Shown piece by piece: positions 48,901 through 59,797 of a stretch of 64,000 nucleotides of DNA; the first letter of the stretch is position 1; the number at the start of each line of letters is the position of its first letter. A program made the translations under genes and the position numbers. Location: NCBI GenBank assembly GCA_025769875.1, contig JAGFNK010000206.1:22032-86031 (forward strand), read 5' to 3'. This DNA comes from Russula earlei. Taxonomy: Eukaryota > Basidiomycota > Agaricomycetes > Russulales > Russulaceae. The notes below the pieces were generated by a model, which saw only the letters and a list, made by a program, of their open reading frames with translations, did not search any database and was not told the origin of the DNA.

Positions 48901-49200
48901 TCCAGTTGATTTTGGGATTCGTTGATTCGAGGAAGGGGTATCCTAAAATCAGATCGTCTTGTCCGATGTCTGCTACAAGGAATTGGTGTTTACTTTTTTG
49001 TCCCAGTAGTTTTAATTCTAAGTCTACCGCTTGAGTGATTTTTCCCAAGCGATTAGGAGTGTTATCAATGTTTTTCACCACCCTGGGTGTTAACAACTTT
49101 CGTGTTCTCAATTGAAGTTGTTTGGTTAATTCGGGGGATATGAAGCATTCAGTTGCTCCGCTATCGATTTATGCGGTTTTCTTTTTGGCTTTTGAGGTTC
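45982..49200 (-). pseudogene. Gypsy G1 pol with chromodomain
   Basis: Protease IDSGATECFISPEL (about 49180), reverse transcriptase YPLSPKEKEEQ, FTKFDIRWGYNNIRI, MFFRLTNSPATFQ and IYMDDII, RNase H FILDTDASGFAIGAV, integrase HDAPPAGHPG with CAKCQ, core MDLITDLP, IISDRDPQFAS and FHPQTDGQTERMN, and a chromodomain YEIEAILDARRFG with YLIHWKGYPSSDDSW. In-frame stops lie near 49170 (TAA), 48446, 47750 and 47242. Domain order marks a chromovirus. Confidence 0.9.
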
Positions 49201-49290
49201 CAACGTATATAGTCAAATTGACCTGCATTGACTTTCTTTTTGTAATTTTATGTACCTTGGTACCTAGGGCCCGAGCGATCGCTGATATGC

Positions 49291-50979
49291 TCAGGCATCC
49301 GAAAAATCCTTTCCTTCGTTGTCATCGGTTTCTCCATTCAACATCCTAATAAATTCCTCTCTTTCTTCTTTAGAAAGGGCTTTGGCAGCCTTTGCGACTT
49401 TGGCTGTTGCACTTTCTTCAATGATCTCGACAGTGGAGGACTCGGATGCGGTGGTGGTCACCTCCGCTGTGCGTGTGCATGTCGGCTCGCATTTGGGTTT
49501 CGTGGGGCAGTCTCTAGCAAGATGTCCTTGTTTTGAGCAATGAAAACATCTGCCTTCAGCACGATGTTTTTCCTTTTTGGCTTCGGTAATTGCTTTGTGT
49601 GCTGCACCCGCGCTGGTATCCATTGCGTTTGGGTCACGAGGTGGTAGGCGTGCACATGGTGCAGTGGCATTATTGGTGGTGTTGCCATGTGTTCCCCAGG
49701 TGGAGAGGCGAGCCCAGGGGCGATTCGGATTTGTGTTGCGATTGTGCGTGTTAGCATGGTCAGTGAGGACTGCGCGTTTACGCATCCAGATACGATGTTG
49801 TTTTTGGGTGCTGGTCATCCATTCTAGAAAAGTAGTTGGGTCTTCCTGACTGATGATTGCTTCAACCAATGGTTTGGGAAGACCACACGTGAACAGGCGC
49901 ATAATCATAGGATCATCCGTGTGCAGAGATCCTCATCGAGCTAATAGTTCGAAATTAGCTATGTACTCATCGAGATTATTTTCTTTCATCTTAAGTTCAC
50001 GGAGTTGGTCTTGTGCACGTTCGCGCTCAGCATAGTCAGTGAACGCCCTTTTAAACTGTTGTTCCATAGCCTGCCAGGCTGTCAGCCCAAAGGGAATTTT
50101 GTCTGGGTCCATCATGACTTTTTCGAGCCATTCGTCCATTGCTTCGACCCAGCCATCGACGCGAGGTCCTTCCATTAGTGATAGGAAGTAAGCACATTTC
50201 TTGATAGGGTTTTGAGCAATTTTGCTATCGAAGTTCATCCTCATAAAGTGTCGAAACGCGGTGAGGAATGCGTGAGTGCGAGCGCGGTCGCCATTGAAGG
50301 CTTTGGGTGGAATGCCTTTGAGTTTGCCGTTGTCGGAGGGGCGTGTATCATGATCGTATATGGCATATGCGTCGTAGTTGTCGGGGTCTGGGCTTGGGGG
50401 TCGTCTCGTTTCCCGAAGCTTTGGAATAGGGATGGGCGTGGGTATGCTTGCGCTGTTCCGGACGACGCCAGTTGTTGGGGTACCTGTGCGGGTGGTTCTT
50501 CTGGTTTGTTGGCTGCGACGAAAGAGTTGTGTCATGGTCTGGGGTTCTTGTTCCATGGGTTCGGTGGGCGTGGGTCCGGGGGTTGGCGCGCGGGACGGGT
50601 TCTTTGAGTTTGGAATTGGTTCCCCTGAATTGATGAGCTGTTCCATATCGAGGCCTTTGAGGGGGTCAAAAATCAGTCCGAGAGCCGGGCATGCGACGCG
50701 GTAGGCCTTGAAGTAGTCTTTGTGGTGTTGGATTTTGAACCATACACCGTAAAGAGTTCCAAGGCCTACTTTGGCCTTTCTGTAATAAGCATAGTACCTG
50801 GTCCAGGGTACACTGTCTATTCCTACTCTGAGGAAGTGAGCATTTTCTCTGAAGGCTTCAGGAACGAATGCGTCGTCGAGGTCCGGGTTCAGTTTGAAGG
50901 GACACTTGAGTTTCTTTAGTCCTTCTTCTGTAGGTTTTCCTTGTCCCTTGAACCTCCAGTCTCTGGCCATGGAAGTCAT
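49291..50979 (-). pseudogene. Gypsy G1 gag
   Basis: Starts around 50979 (MTSMARDWRFKGQGK; ATG 50970 in the same frame). KGIPPKAFNGDRARTHAFL and LREL with NNLDEYIANFELLAR form the retrotransposon capsid region. A TGA at 49933-49935 interrupts, and the frame goes on with MRLFTCGLPKPLVEAI and the zinc knuckle CFHCSKQGHLARDC. It ends at 49291. Confidence 0.85.
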
Positions 50980-51046
50980 CTTTCAAAATTCGTTGTATTT
51001 GGGGGTGGATGCGTGTGTACACGTTCGGGGTCAAGGGTTTGAGGGG

Positions 51047-51057
51047 AAGCTTGTTCT
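51047..51057 (-). other. Self-priming site of gypsy G1
   Basis: The minus strand reads AGAACAAGCTT two bases inside the 5' LTR. It is exactly complementary to AAGCTTGTTCT at 51335-51325 in the LTR, where the transcript is predicted to start. Confidence 0.6.
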
Positions 51058-51059
51058 AA

Positions 51060-51611
51060 TGTCACCGACTGGGGGCGGTGTCACTGACAAATCGGTTCAC
51101 ACGTGAGACGAGCGCAGCGAGTCGAGCAAGACACTAAGTCCTCGTGAGTTTTGGGGATCTTGGAGACGATATTGCCAAGGCAAATATGTTCCGCGGAGAG
51201 GGGAAACTACGAATAAGTCTTCGCATTGGGAAGACTTATGAGTAGTAAAGGTTTCAGACGATATGCTTGATGTCTTGCAAGCCTACAAGTCCTGAAGTTC
51301 GAAATCCAGTGATATTTTCACAGGAGAACAAGCTTAGGGCTTGTCCTCGTCAAACAGCAGTCTTATATACACACTAGATACTATATCAAATAGTATTCAT
51401 GAGGTGGAAGCGAGGCGATCGAACTGGAACATGCAGGAAACGTCTGGTATGTGCAAGGCTATGGAAGCAAGGCAATCGAACTGGAACACGCAGGAAACGT
51501 CTGGTATGTGCGAGGCTACGGAAGGGTCATAAAACACACGGGAAACTGGAGACATGTCCGGGTAGGCTTATCCGGTTGCCGGTCCGGTCCGATGTACTGG
51601 TTCTTGTGACA
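51060..51611 (-). repeat. 5' LTR of gypsy G1 with an internal 57 bp duplication
   Basis: 552 bp, same ends as the other LTR. The extra 57 bp come from a tandem copy of the block beginning GAAGCGAGGC (about 51407-51520). On the minus strand TATATAAG (51369-51362) lies about 34 nt before AAGCTTGTTCT (51335-51325), a good TATA/start pair. Confidence 0.88.
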
Positions 51612-51616
51612 GGTGT

Positions 51617-54600
51617 CACACCTCGATATGCTTGGTGCGATCATGGAACTCTGGGTTTTTGGCGATGGCTATGGCAGATTGGTTATTGATGTGGAGTGTG
51701 GTGGGGAGATGAGGGCCTTGGCCCAGTTCAGTGAGTAATCGTCTCAGCCATACGGCTTCTTTTGCTGCATGCGCAGCCGCGATGTACTCTGCCTCCATGC
51801 TCGAGAGGGCCACTGATGTTTGTTTCTTAGAGCTCCAGCTTATGGCCCCTTCCGCCAACATGAAGACAAAGCCAGAGGTCGACTTCCTGTCATTCACGTC
51901 ACTGGCCCAGTCCGCGTCAACGTATCCAGTCAAGGTCGACTGGGTATCGTGTCCGTGTTGGAAAACGAGGCAGTGGTCGCTTGTTCCCCGGATATACCGG
52001 ATAGCACGCTCAAGCGCGTGATGGTACTTGTTCCCTGGGCAAGTGGCATGTCGTCCGAGTGCGGCGATGGTATATGCGAGGTTGGGTTGTGTCCCCAGCA
52101 TGAGGTACATTACTGCACCAATCATGTGTTGATAGGACTTAACGTCTACCTCGGGTGAGTGCACCTTAAAAAGGTGTTCATTTGCGAGGGTTGGGGTGCT
52201 GATGGGTTTGGCGTTCGCCTTTCCAAAGCGCTCCAATATCTCCTCAACATACTTTTCTTGGGAGAGCGCGATCCAGCCTTCCTGGCAATCGCGCGTGATA
52301 TGGATGCCTAGAATCCATGTGATGTTTCCTAGGTCAGTCATTTCATAGTGTTTTTTCAGTTCCTTTTTGTCTGACTCGATTACAGTTAGATTTTCAGAGG
52401 CCATAGTGATGTCGTCGACATAGAGGGCTATGAATGAGAAGTTGCTGGGGGTCTTTCGGATGAAAACCGCGTGGTCTGCGTCCATGTGGGTGTACCCCAT
52501 ATGGGCGAGCGTGGCTTTGATATTTTCATACCAAACATGCCCTCCTTGCTTCGTGCCATATACGGCCTTCAGCAGGCATAGTGCCATGCCGTCAGGTACA
52601 TGGAATCCAGGAGGCAGTTCCATGTATATTTCGTCTTTCAGTTCACCATTTAGATAGGCTGATTTGACATCCATCTGGTGCACTTCTAGATCGTGTTCCA
52701 CGGCAAGGGCGAGGATCGTGCGCAGGGATGCCATTTTGGCTATGGGCGTGAACGTCTCATCGAAATCAATACCTTCAATTTGCGTGAAGCCTTGTGCAAC
52801 GAGGCACGCTTTGTATTTCAGGATATTTCCGTCTGGGCCTTGTTTAATTTTAAAGACCCACTTGCTGCCCACCACTTTTCGGTTTTGTGGGCGCGGAACA
52901 ATTTCGAAGACGCCCATGTTTTCAAAGGTGCGTCATTCGTCTTCGCACGCAAGTTCCCATTCCACAGCATCAGCGCGGGACATGGCTTCAGCATAGGACT
53001 TCGGATCTGTGGCCATGTCAGTATGCGCCAAGTTCCCTTGTTCATTTCATTGCTTTCGCTGTCCGTAGGATGTGGTGCTGAACTTTGGATCGTCATCGCG
53101 TGTGGGCGCACACGTAGTGCATGTGGATCGCCTGATGGTGGGTTGTGCGGGAGGTTTGTCTTCCTCATCACCCTGCGGTTCGGCAGCGGGTGCGAGTTCG
53201 GCGTCTTGCGCCCCCTCCAAGTTGCTATCATCTTCGTTGATGTCGTCAACGCTTTCATCTGCATCATCATTTTCGAGAGTTACACGCTCAATGCGTGGTG
53301 TGGGGCCCCCTTCATCAAATATGACATCACGAGACTCCAGGATGCAATGGGTGGGACGATGGACTAGCTTGTAGGCTTTCTGTTGGTGCGCATATCCGAG
53401 GAATGTACACACCAATGACCTAGCATCAAGTTTGGTGCGTTTTTCTTTAGGGATGTGGACAAAAGCTTGGGCTCCGAAAACGTGGAGTCGGGATACGTTT
53501 GGTTTGTTCCCGTTCCATGCCTCTTCTGGGGTCATGTTGTCAAGCGCACGAGTTGGTGTAATGTTGTGGATGAGGGCCACGTACTTGAGCGCGTTGATCC
53601 AGAATGACTCTGGAAGGTTGGTGTCAATGAGCATTGCCTGGACCTTATCAAGTAGGGTCCAGTTCATGCGCTCTGCGATGCCATTGTGTTCCAGTGTGTC
53701 CGGAGTGGTAGTCTCTAGCTGAATACCTTTTTCTGTCAGGTATGCTTGAGATTCTCCACCAGTATATTTGCCCCCTCCGTCTGTGCGGAGGATCTTTAGG
53801 CGTCAGCTGGTTTCGACTTCTGCACGCGCGGTGAACGCCTGGAGGTGTGCCAGAGCGTCGGACTTGTGCTTCAGTCTGCCGACGAACACTTTCCGAGACA
53901 TATCATCTGTCCAGGTGATAAAATACTCAAAACCTTGGCAAGTTTGTGTGGGCATCTTTCCACAAATGTCCAAGAAGACGCGGCCTAACACAACATCGGC
54001 GCGCGTGCCAGTTGTCTTTGAGATTTTGTCCCAGGTTTGCTTTCCTTTGAGGCAAGGGATACATTTCCCAGAGGTGAGTCCTTTGCCCACAATCTCCATT
54101 CCTTTTACCATGCCCTTTTTCAGCATCCGGTTTATAGCGTTAGGGTCTAAGTGACCGAGGCAACGGTGCCAAAGGTCTAGGGAGGCCTTGGATGAGGTGG
54201 TGCATGCGGCTAGGGCAACCTCATGTATTTGGTCGCCTTCCATGGGGAAATGGTCCAGTGTGGCTATGCGCGCGGACTCAGACTTGGGGGATTTGATGGA
54301 CATAGCATATAATGAACCGTGTAGGGTCCCCTCACATACAAGTTGGTTGCTGTCATATATGCCACATGTTTCCCCTTCAAAACGGACTGATGCCCCACGC
54401 CACGCTAAGCGTGAAACTGACAGTAAGTTTCCGTTTAAGTCCGGTACATGCAAGACATCGCGGAGCAACGCGGTGCTCCACGCACCGTTTGCGTGCATTT
54501 GGACTTGGACCTGGCCAACTCCAATTGCAGGGATGGAGCTGTTATCTCCAAGGATGACTTGAGTAGGGCGTGAAAAGGTAGTATATTGGCTGAACCATTC

Positions 54601-55671
54601 ACGGTGCGAAGTCATGATGCATGATGCCCCAGAGTCCATGAGCCAGCCGTCCTTAAGGTTAGCTGCTCGGAGGTCCTCGGTTTTAAGTGCACAGATTGTG
54701 GTTGGGGCTGTATCATCCCCAGACATGTGGTATAATTGATAGGGATTGTCGTGAGTGAAAGCGTTGGCAACTCCAGCACTAGTGATTTGCGGTGGTTGAG
54801 ACTTCGGCGTCCCAGGCACGCTATCGTCGGAGGTTGCAATTTTTGCCTTCTCATCTGGTTTCCCATGAAGTTTCCAACATTCTGTTATAGTATGTCCTGT
54901 CTTGTTGCAATGGGTACATTTTTTCTTGTCCCTTTTTGAGTCCTTTCCCTTTCCTTTGTTTGACACATTGGAAAAGTAGAGCGTGGCGGTATCACCTGAC
55001 TCATGGATCGTGTCCTGCTCTTCAATGAGGATTTGGCTCGATATATAGGTGGTATTAAGTTTGTCAACAGGGGTGGAGCATAGGATCCTTTTGGAAGTGT
55101 GCATTGACTTCGGGAGTGAAAGGATCATCATGAAAGCTAGGACTTTTGGGTTTATTGGGAATCCGATCGTCGCAAGCATTTGCGCGGTGAGTACTTTGTG
55201 CGCAAGCTGAGGGGCCATTGGTTCCTTGTCCGTTAAGGGTTTTAGAAATAGGTCACCCAGTAGTTGAGCAGCCTGGTGCTCGCCTGTTCCTTGGAAACAT
55301 TCTGCGAGTATGTCCCAGGATTCTTTGGAAGTAACTGATCCAAGTATTATGGTGAGAGCGTGCCCTCGGACTGTCATAAAGATTTGGGCGCGCGCGTCGC
55401 AGTCCCTTGACGTCCAATCTGCGGCACCGTCAGGGTCTACGATCTCACTCAGTTTCTGTTCAGTTCCTTTTACTATATCCAATAGATCCGTAGCTAGGAA
55501 GATGGCTTCCATCACTCCTTTCCACTGAGCATACTTGACTTCGCCATCCTCAAGGGTAGGTGCGTCGGGTCGTTGAATTCTGCCTCTTCCATTTTTTCCT
55601 GCGGTTCCTGCTGTGGGAGCACTTGTGCCTTTTATAGTTGAAGGCTGTGCGACTGTTGGTGAGGTACTCAT
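51617..55671 (-). pseudogene. Copia C1 gag-pol polyprotein, main part
   Basis: ATG 55671 opens gag; CTHCNKTGHTITEC is the CCHC knuckle, WLMDSGASC the protease, LWHRCLGHLD and CIPCLKGKQ the integrase HHCC zinc site, then DICGKMPTQTCQGFEYFITW the catalytic core. Reverse transcriptase shows FKIKQGPDGNILKYKACLVA, QMDVKSAYLNGEL and YVDDI; RNase H shows GYVDADWASD and SSMEAEYIAAA. Stops occur at 53803, 53047, 52918 and 51616, each TGA and each readable as a changed CGA. The last RNase H residues KHIEV meet the gypsy insertion. It cannot make a full protein. Confidence 0.9.
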
Positions 55672-55730
55672 TCTGCTTTGTTATGGGAAAGAATGGCTTT
55701 ATTTGGGATGTTGATGTAATTAGTAGCTGT

Positions 55731-55744
55731 CAGGTCTCATAATC
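55731..55744 (-). other. Primer-binding site of copia C1
   Basis: The minus strand reads GATTATGAGACCTG immediately after the 5' LTR. Its complement CAGGTCTCATAATC looks like the anticodon arm of an elongator tRNA-Met (CAU in the loop). Copia-type elements are known to use an internal tRNA-Met fragment as primer. Confidence 0.6.
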
Positions 55745-55993
55745 TGTTAAAGCTAAAAGGATTGTTAGTCAGTCTTGTGTATGAAAGACTGTATTAGTTA
55801 GTAAGCTAACCTAAAAGGATTGTTACTATGTATGGTATTAGATCTCAGGGAGAGCAGTAAAAGGGGTGTTGTACTGACCTCAGTCTTGTGTATGAAAGAC
55901 TGAGGGAAAAATTGAATGACAAGTATTTGAATATTTACATGTATGGTTCGGCTTTGTCCGTACACACACCACCGGTTGGCTGCACGTCCAACA
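55745..55993 (-). repeat. 5' LTR of copia C1
   Basis: 249 bp, same ends and the same two palindromes (55770-55791, 55881-55902). Transcription should run leftwards from here. Confidence 0.9.
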
Positions 55994-56155
55994 CAACAGA
56001 GTGCTGGAAAAAGCTTTCAATTCAGTTTGAAGGGCAGGGCAACCAGCAAGTCACCCACTTACTGTCAGACCTATACCTGACCACCCTCTTAGACACTAGT
56101 CTTGTTCAAAGCTGGAGCTGTGGAAGTCACAGTGTCACAGCGCAGCATATTACAT
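55994..56155 (+). pseudogene. Old copia gag, part right of the copia C1 insertion
   Basis: ECWKKLSIQFEGQGNQQVTH then LSDLYLTTLLDT continues the gag cut at 43740. It parallels ESWDILAECFQGTGEHQAAQ of the younger gag. It fades after 56110. Confidence 0.75.
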
Positions 56156-56599
56156 GAGCATGAGTTTGAGCCTCTGCTCTGTGACTCAGTGTGACTGAGG
56201 TGTACATAACATGTGCCGTCGCTCCTCTGGTAATCCTGCCTAACTCTTGTTGCTCATTGTTTCTATCTATATTTACTAATTCCCCCTTGTTCTGGCACTG
56301 GTGGGAAAATCAACTTATGTGAATGACAAAACTGTAACAGTTTGAAAAACAAAGTTTATTATGTTCATACAAATTTGTAGCAAACAATTTGTGAAAATTA
56401 ATTTTATATTTTGTTACAATAAATTTCTGTTACAAAATGATGAAATAAGTAAATAGTATTGACAAGATTTTAGGACATACATTATATTAAAAAAATTTTA
56501 ACTTATTTTAAAATTTTGGATGAAACAAAATTGTGAAAAAAATCAAAACTGCAAAATTTGGGTTTATGAAAAAGGTGGAATAAAAATTGTGACACACTT
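56156..56599. other. AT-rich interval, no gene
   Basis: Rich in AAAATTTTG and ACAAAATGATGAAAT words that recur around 58.3 kb, so probably the same repeat family. No coding potential. Confidence 0.5.
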
Positions 56600-57915
56600 C
56601 TTAACTTCATACCATCATCATGCCCACCGGGCAAACAATCCCTCTCCCAGCTTTTCTCCCCTTTCCTGGGGAACAACTCTGAAACCTACTACCCCCCAAC
56701 CATGACTCTTTGGCTAGTATACTTGGGCTTGCCCATGCCTATCTAAAGCATCTGCATCCCTCTAAACTTGCCCAACCGGATGAGTCAATGAAGGCCTCTG
56801 CACACCTCCTGAAGCTCTTCCTGAATGATACTCTAGTCACTGCCCTCCCCTTAGGGCACCACCCACAATCCACTGCCCCTACCAGAGAACTTAACTCACT
56901 CCAGAACTGCCTCACCAGCCTGGAGACCACACTTATCAATCTCACCCAGGCTTCAGTTGACATGAGAAAGGAAATCAAAGCCCTGCCCAAAAAACACTAC
57001 AACACCCACCAAGGCCAAAGTCCCATTGACCCCAGCCTCTAACACCACTCCCACATACGCAGCCAAGGCCTCCCTTCCCCCCCGCCCTAGTGTGGTCATG
57101 AAGACATCTGCTTACACCTGGCCAGCCTCCCTCTGCCTGTGCCACCATCAACTCTACCTTACGTTCAACCAACAACAACCAAGTCCACATGTCTGCCGCA
57201 AGGTGGACACAAAAGGGTAACTTAGTGATTTGGGGTGGTCCGAATACCACAGCACACAACCTCATGACCTCCCTCCCTGCAATCTCTGAGGCCCTGCAAG
57301 CCTCCCTCTCAGTCAACTCTATCTCTGCCCCCCAAGAACCCCCACCAGTATGACCAAACATCAAATGGTCCAAACTTACAATAAATGCTGCCCCAACTGG
57401 CAAAACTAACACAAGAGAAGCATACACCCCACAGGAGTGCCACCAAGCACTTCTGGCTGAGAACCCCACCTATGCCACCCTCACCATTACCCAACCCCCA
57501 TCATGGGTCAGGTCCCCATAAACTTATGCCCCAGGCATGCACTCCTCCCTCTTAGTCTCCTTTGAAGACCCAGATGGCACAAAGGCCCAGGCACTCCTCC
57601 GCTTATGCACCCTACACATGCTTGGGCATGTGGTAACCCTAAAGTGCTGGAGAAGCAACCCACCAAAGAACACCAATAAGAAACACCCCACCCCGAAATG
57701 TCCAACCCTCAACCCAACTGGCACCGCTCCCACCCCAAGCACCGCCAACTTCCTGCCCAGCCCCACTCACCCTGCCCCAACATCCTTCACTGGACTGGCC
57801 TTTGCGCCTTTCAGCAGAATACCACCTGCCCCCACGCTCTAGACACATGCATCTGTGCTGGAGACACAGTCAAACCCTCCCACACAATGTGTGAGCAATG
57901 CTCCACCCCCTAACT
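56600..57915 (+). pseudogene. Decayed retroelement ORF1/gag-like sequence
   Basis: Across frames: SPSFSPLSW, LAHAYLKHLHPSKLAQPDE, LNSLQNCLTSLETTLINLTQ, NTTPTYAAKASLPPRPS, then NLVIWGGPNTTAHNLMTS-like and EDPDGTKAQALLRLCTLHML followed by CICAGDTVKPSHTMCEQC. It resembles the first frame of agaricomycete LINE-like elements as I recall them: Pro-rich, a coiled segment, a repeated SFEDPDGTKA block and a C-terminal Cys-rich end. Many frame changes and stops. Confidence 0.5.
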
Positions 57916-58218
57916 ATACTGGACAATAGGCTTTTTGATTGTGTGTTTTTGCTCATGTTTTTGCCACCCCCACATACAACTCCAATCCCCTGCACCTTTG
58001 ATCTGAGCTGGTTCCCTATGTTCTAGCCCCCCTTCCTTTTGTCCCTTCTCATTCAAGTATGAAACCCGCTCCCCTATCCCTATATATGCAGAATGGTAGG
58101 AAGTCATAGGTTACTTTTAGTGTTTTGGGCCGGGCACAGTGCGTGATAAGCCTGCTCTTAGGTACCCAGGGACCGCCCATGTACTTAGTTTATAAAGCAG
58201 TATACAAAAGCAAATTCA

Positions 58219-58252
<34 letters not shown>

Positions 58253-58256
58253 AATT
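58219..58256. repeat. (TA)n microsatellite
   Basis: About 38 bp of ATATATATA with two AAA interruptions. Confidence 0.9.
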
Positions 58257-58297
58257 GTGAAAATTTTGAAAATTTTGAAAAAGTTTTGTGACTTGAA

Positions 58298-58677
58298 TAA
58301 AGATGTTAAGGAGATAAAGTTTTGTTATAATCATTGATGAGAACAAAATCTAGCCCTATAGAAAACATAATGTTATCATTTTTAATGAAGAAAATGTTTG
58401 AATACATTCATAATTTTGTTAAAGGAAACATTTTGACAAAACAGAATATGAAATCCTAAAGTTGTTTCATCATTTTGTCATTGGAACAAAGATGTCAGGG
58501 AGATAAAGTTTTGTTATAATCATTCATGACAACAAAATCTAGCATTGTAGAAAACATAATGTTAACATTGTTCATGCAGAAAATTTTTAAATAGATTCAC
58601 AATTTTGTCAAAGGAAAGATTTTGACAAAACTGAATATGAAATCCTAAAGATGTTTCATCATTTTGTTTATAACATT
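58298..58677. repeat. 190 bp AT-rich tandem duplication
   Basis: Unit 1 begins AAAGATGTTAAGGAGATAAAG at 58298 and unit 2 AAAGATGTCAGGGAGATAAAG at 58488. Both contain GTTTTGTTATAATCATT and TATGAAATCCTAAAG. Identity looks near 90 percent. Non-coding. Confidence 0.8.
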
Positions 58678-58953
58678 TTAGATATATTATGGTCAATTCT
58701 GAATGATGCTGGACATCTATACACCACAAAAAGAGGCCATAAAGTTGTGTCACTTGTGCTGTCATGGCTTGGCTCAGTGTGGTTCAGCTCAGCAATGGCT
58801 TGGCCAGAGTGAGTGAGCTGGTCTGAGCCAAGTAATGGCCTGTGGCTTGAGCTGGTTCAAATTGTCCCATTTTGGCCATTTCTACATTTGAATCTACTTT
58901 GGATTTTGAGAATGGTCTTGTAGGCCATCAATTCAATGGTATTACCAATGAAT

Positions 58954-59176
58954 GCTTTGGTCATTCTCAGTGATGCCATGCAATGTCAAGATAATGCCAA
59001 ATGCTTAAGCATGATGGTAGAAATTGCCAGGACAGTGGTGAACACTGCTCACATATTGCAAAATGATGCTATGGTCATTCTGACTGATGCCAAGCAATGA
59101 CAAGATAATACCATGTGATTCAGAGTGATCCTAGACATTGCCAGGAAGGACAGTGATGGACACTACTGAGACACTG
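58954..59176. repeat. Diverged 114 bp tandem duplication
   Basis: GCTTTGGTCATTCTCAGTGATGCC at 58954 recurs as GCTATGGTCATTCTGACTGATGCC at 59068, and ATTGCCAGGACAGTGG as ATTGCCAGGAAGGACAGTGA. It ends where the next LTR begins. Confidence 0.6.
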
Positions 59177-59764
59177 TGTAACGGCGTCGTGGCTGTTAGA
59201 GCGTTAGCTCAAGGTTCAATGGGGCCAAGTCCCTGTGACTTGGTTCAAGGGTTCAGTGGGGGCCGGTTCAAGGAGACCGGTTCAAGGGTTTAGCGTCTCA
59301 AGGCTGAGTCAGACAATGACTCAGTCCGCAGACAGAGTTGATCTTCTGGTTTCACAGAAGAGGAGGACGATGAGAGAGGGGTAGAGGGGGAAGAGGAACA
59401 CAAGGGTTCCTTGAGGTATGCTTAGGTCGAGCAGAGTAAAGGCCAGCACAAGCAAGTTTGTGATTGAGAGAGTATACAGGGCAAGAGATGCGACAGGGGA
59501 TGGGACAAAGCTAAGCTTGGGGCATTCCCCAGCTTCTACAGGCGCTTAAATACTGTATGTGGTGAGGCTGTACAGTACCATAAGCAGAACAATAGATAAG
59601 GGTAGACCAATAGCAAAAGTAACTTGACAATAGGTGAAACACAATAAGTGAAACACAATAGGTGAAACAATCGGGGATCACCATCAAGGGATGAAACAGT
59701 AACCACGGAGACAAGGATAATAAAGAAGAACAATAATGGACGAACCGACAAGGGGTAGTTTACA
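59177..59764 (-). repeat. 3' LTR of gypsy X
   Basis: 588 bp. Includes a short tandem GTGAAACACAATA repeat near 59633-59670 and TGAGTCAGACAATGACTCA near 59302-59320. The second copy is outside the window, so the ends are inferred from TG/CA termini and the purine tract. Confidence 0.55.
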
Positions 59765-59797
59765 ACATCATGCCCCCCTTATGCTTAGTTCTCCGAA

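Larger units (their letters stand above)
44157..51611 (-). mobile_element. Ty3/gypsy chromodomain retrotransposon (G1), inserted in copia C1
   Basis: Both LTRs start TGTCAC and end GTGACA. The target duplication is GGTGT (44152-44156 and 51612-51616). Order on the minus strand is gag, protease, reverse transcriptase, RNase H, integrase with chromodomain, then an extra zinc-knuckle frame, then a polypurine tract (AACAAGGGGGTAA) at the left LTR. Several stops show that it is inactive. Confidence 0.93.
43741..55993 (-). mobile_element. Ty1/copia LTR retrotransposon (C1), interrupted by a gypsy element
   Basis: LTRs of 249 bp at 43741-43989 and 55745-55993 begin TGTTAAAG and end GTCCAACA. The target duplication is CAACA (43736-43740 and 55994-55998). 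Without the gypsy insertion the element is about 4.8 kb. Internal order on the minus strand is gag, protease, integrase, reverse transcriptase, RNase H, as expected for copia. A polypurine tract GAGGGGGCG adjoins the left LTR. The LTRs differ at roughly eight sites, mostly CpG positions. Confidence 0.92.

Noticed and set aside
50979..51059. Classic tRNA primer-binding site for gypsy G1
   Set aside because: The bases after the LTR (TTAGAACAAGC on the minus strand) do not begin with TGG as expected for a tRNA 3' end; the self-priming pair fits better.
51617..53046. A single functional copia polyprotein by stop read-through
   Set aside because: Four separate TGA codons plus a physical 7.4 kb insertion make this implausible.
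43741..55993. CRISPR-like or prokaryotic repeat array
   Set aside because: The repeats are LTRs and duplicated palindromes of retrotransposons; there are no regular spacers.
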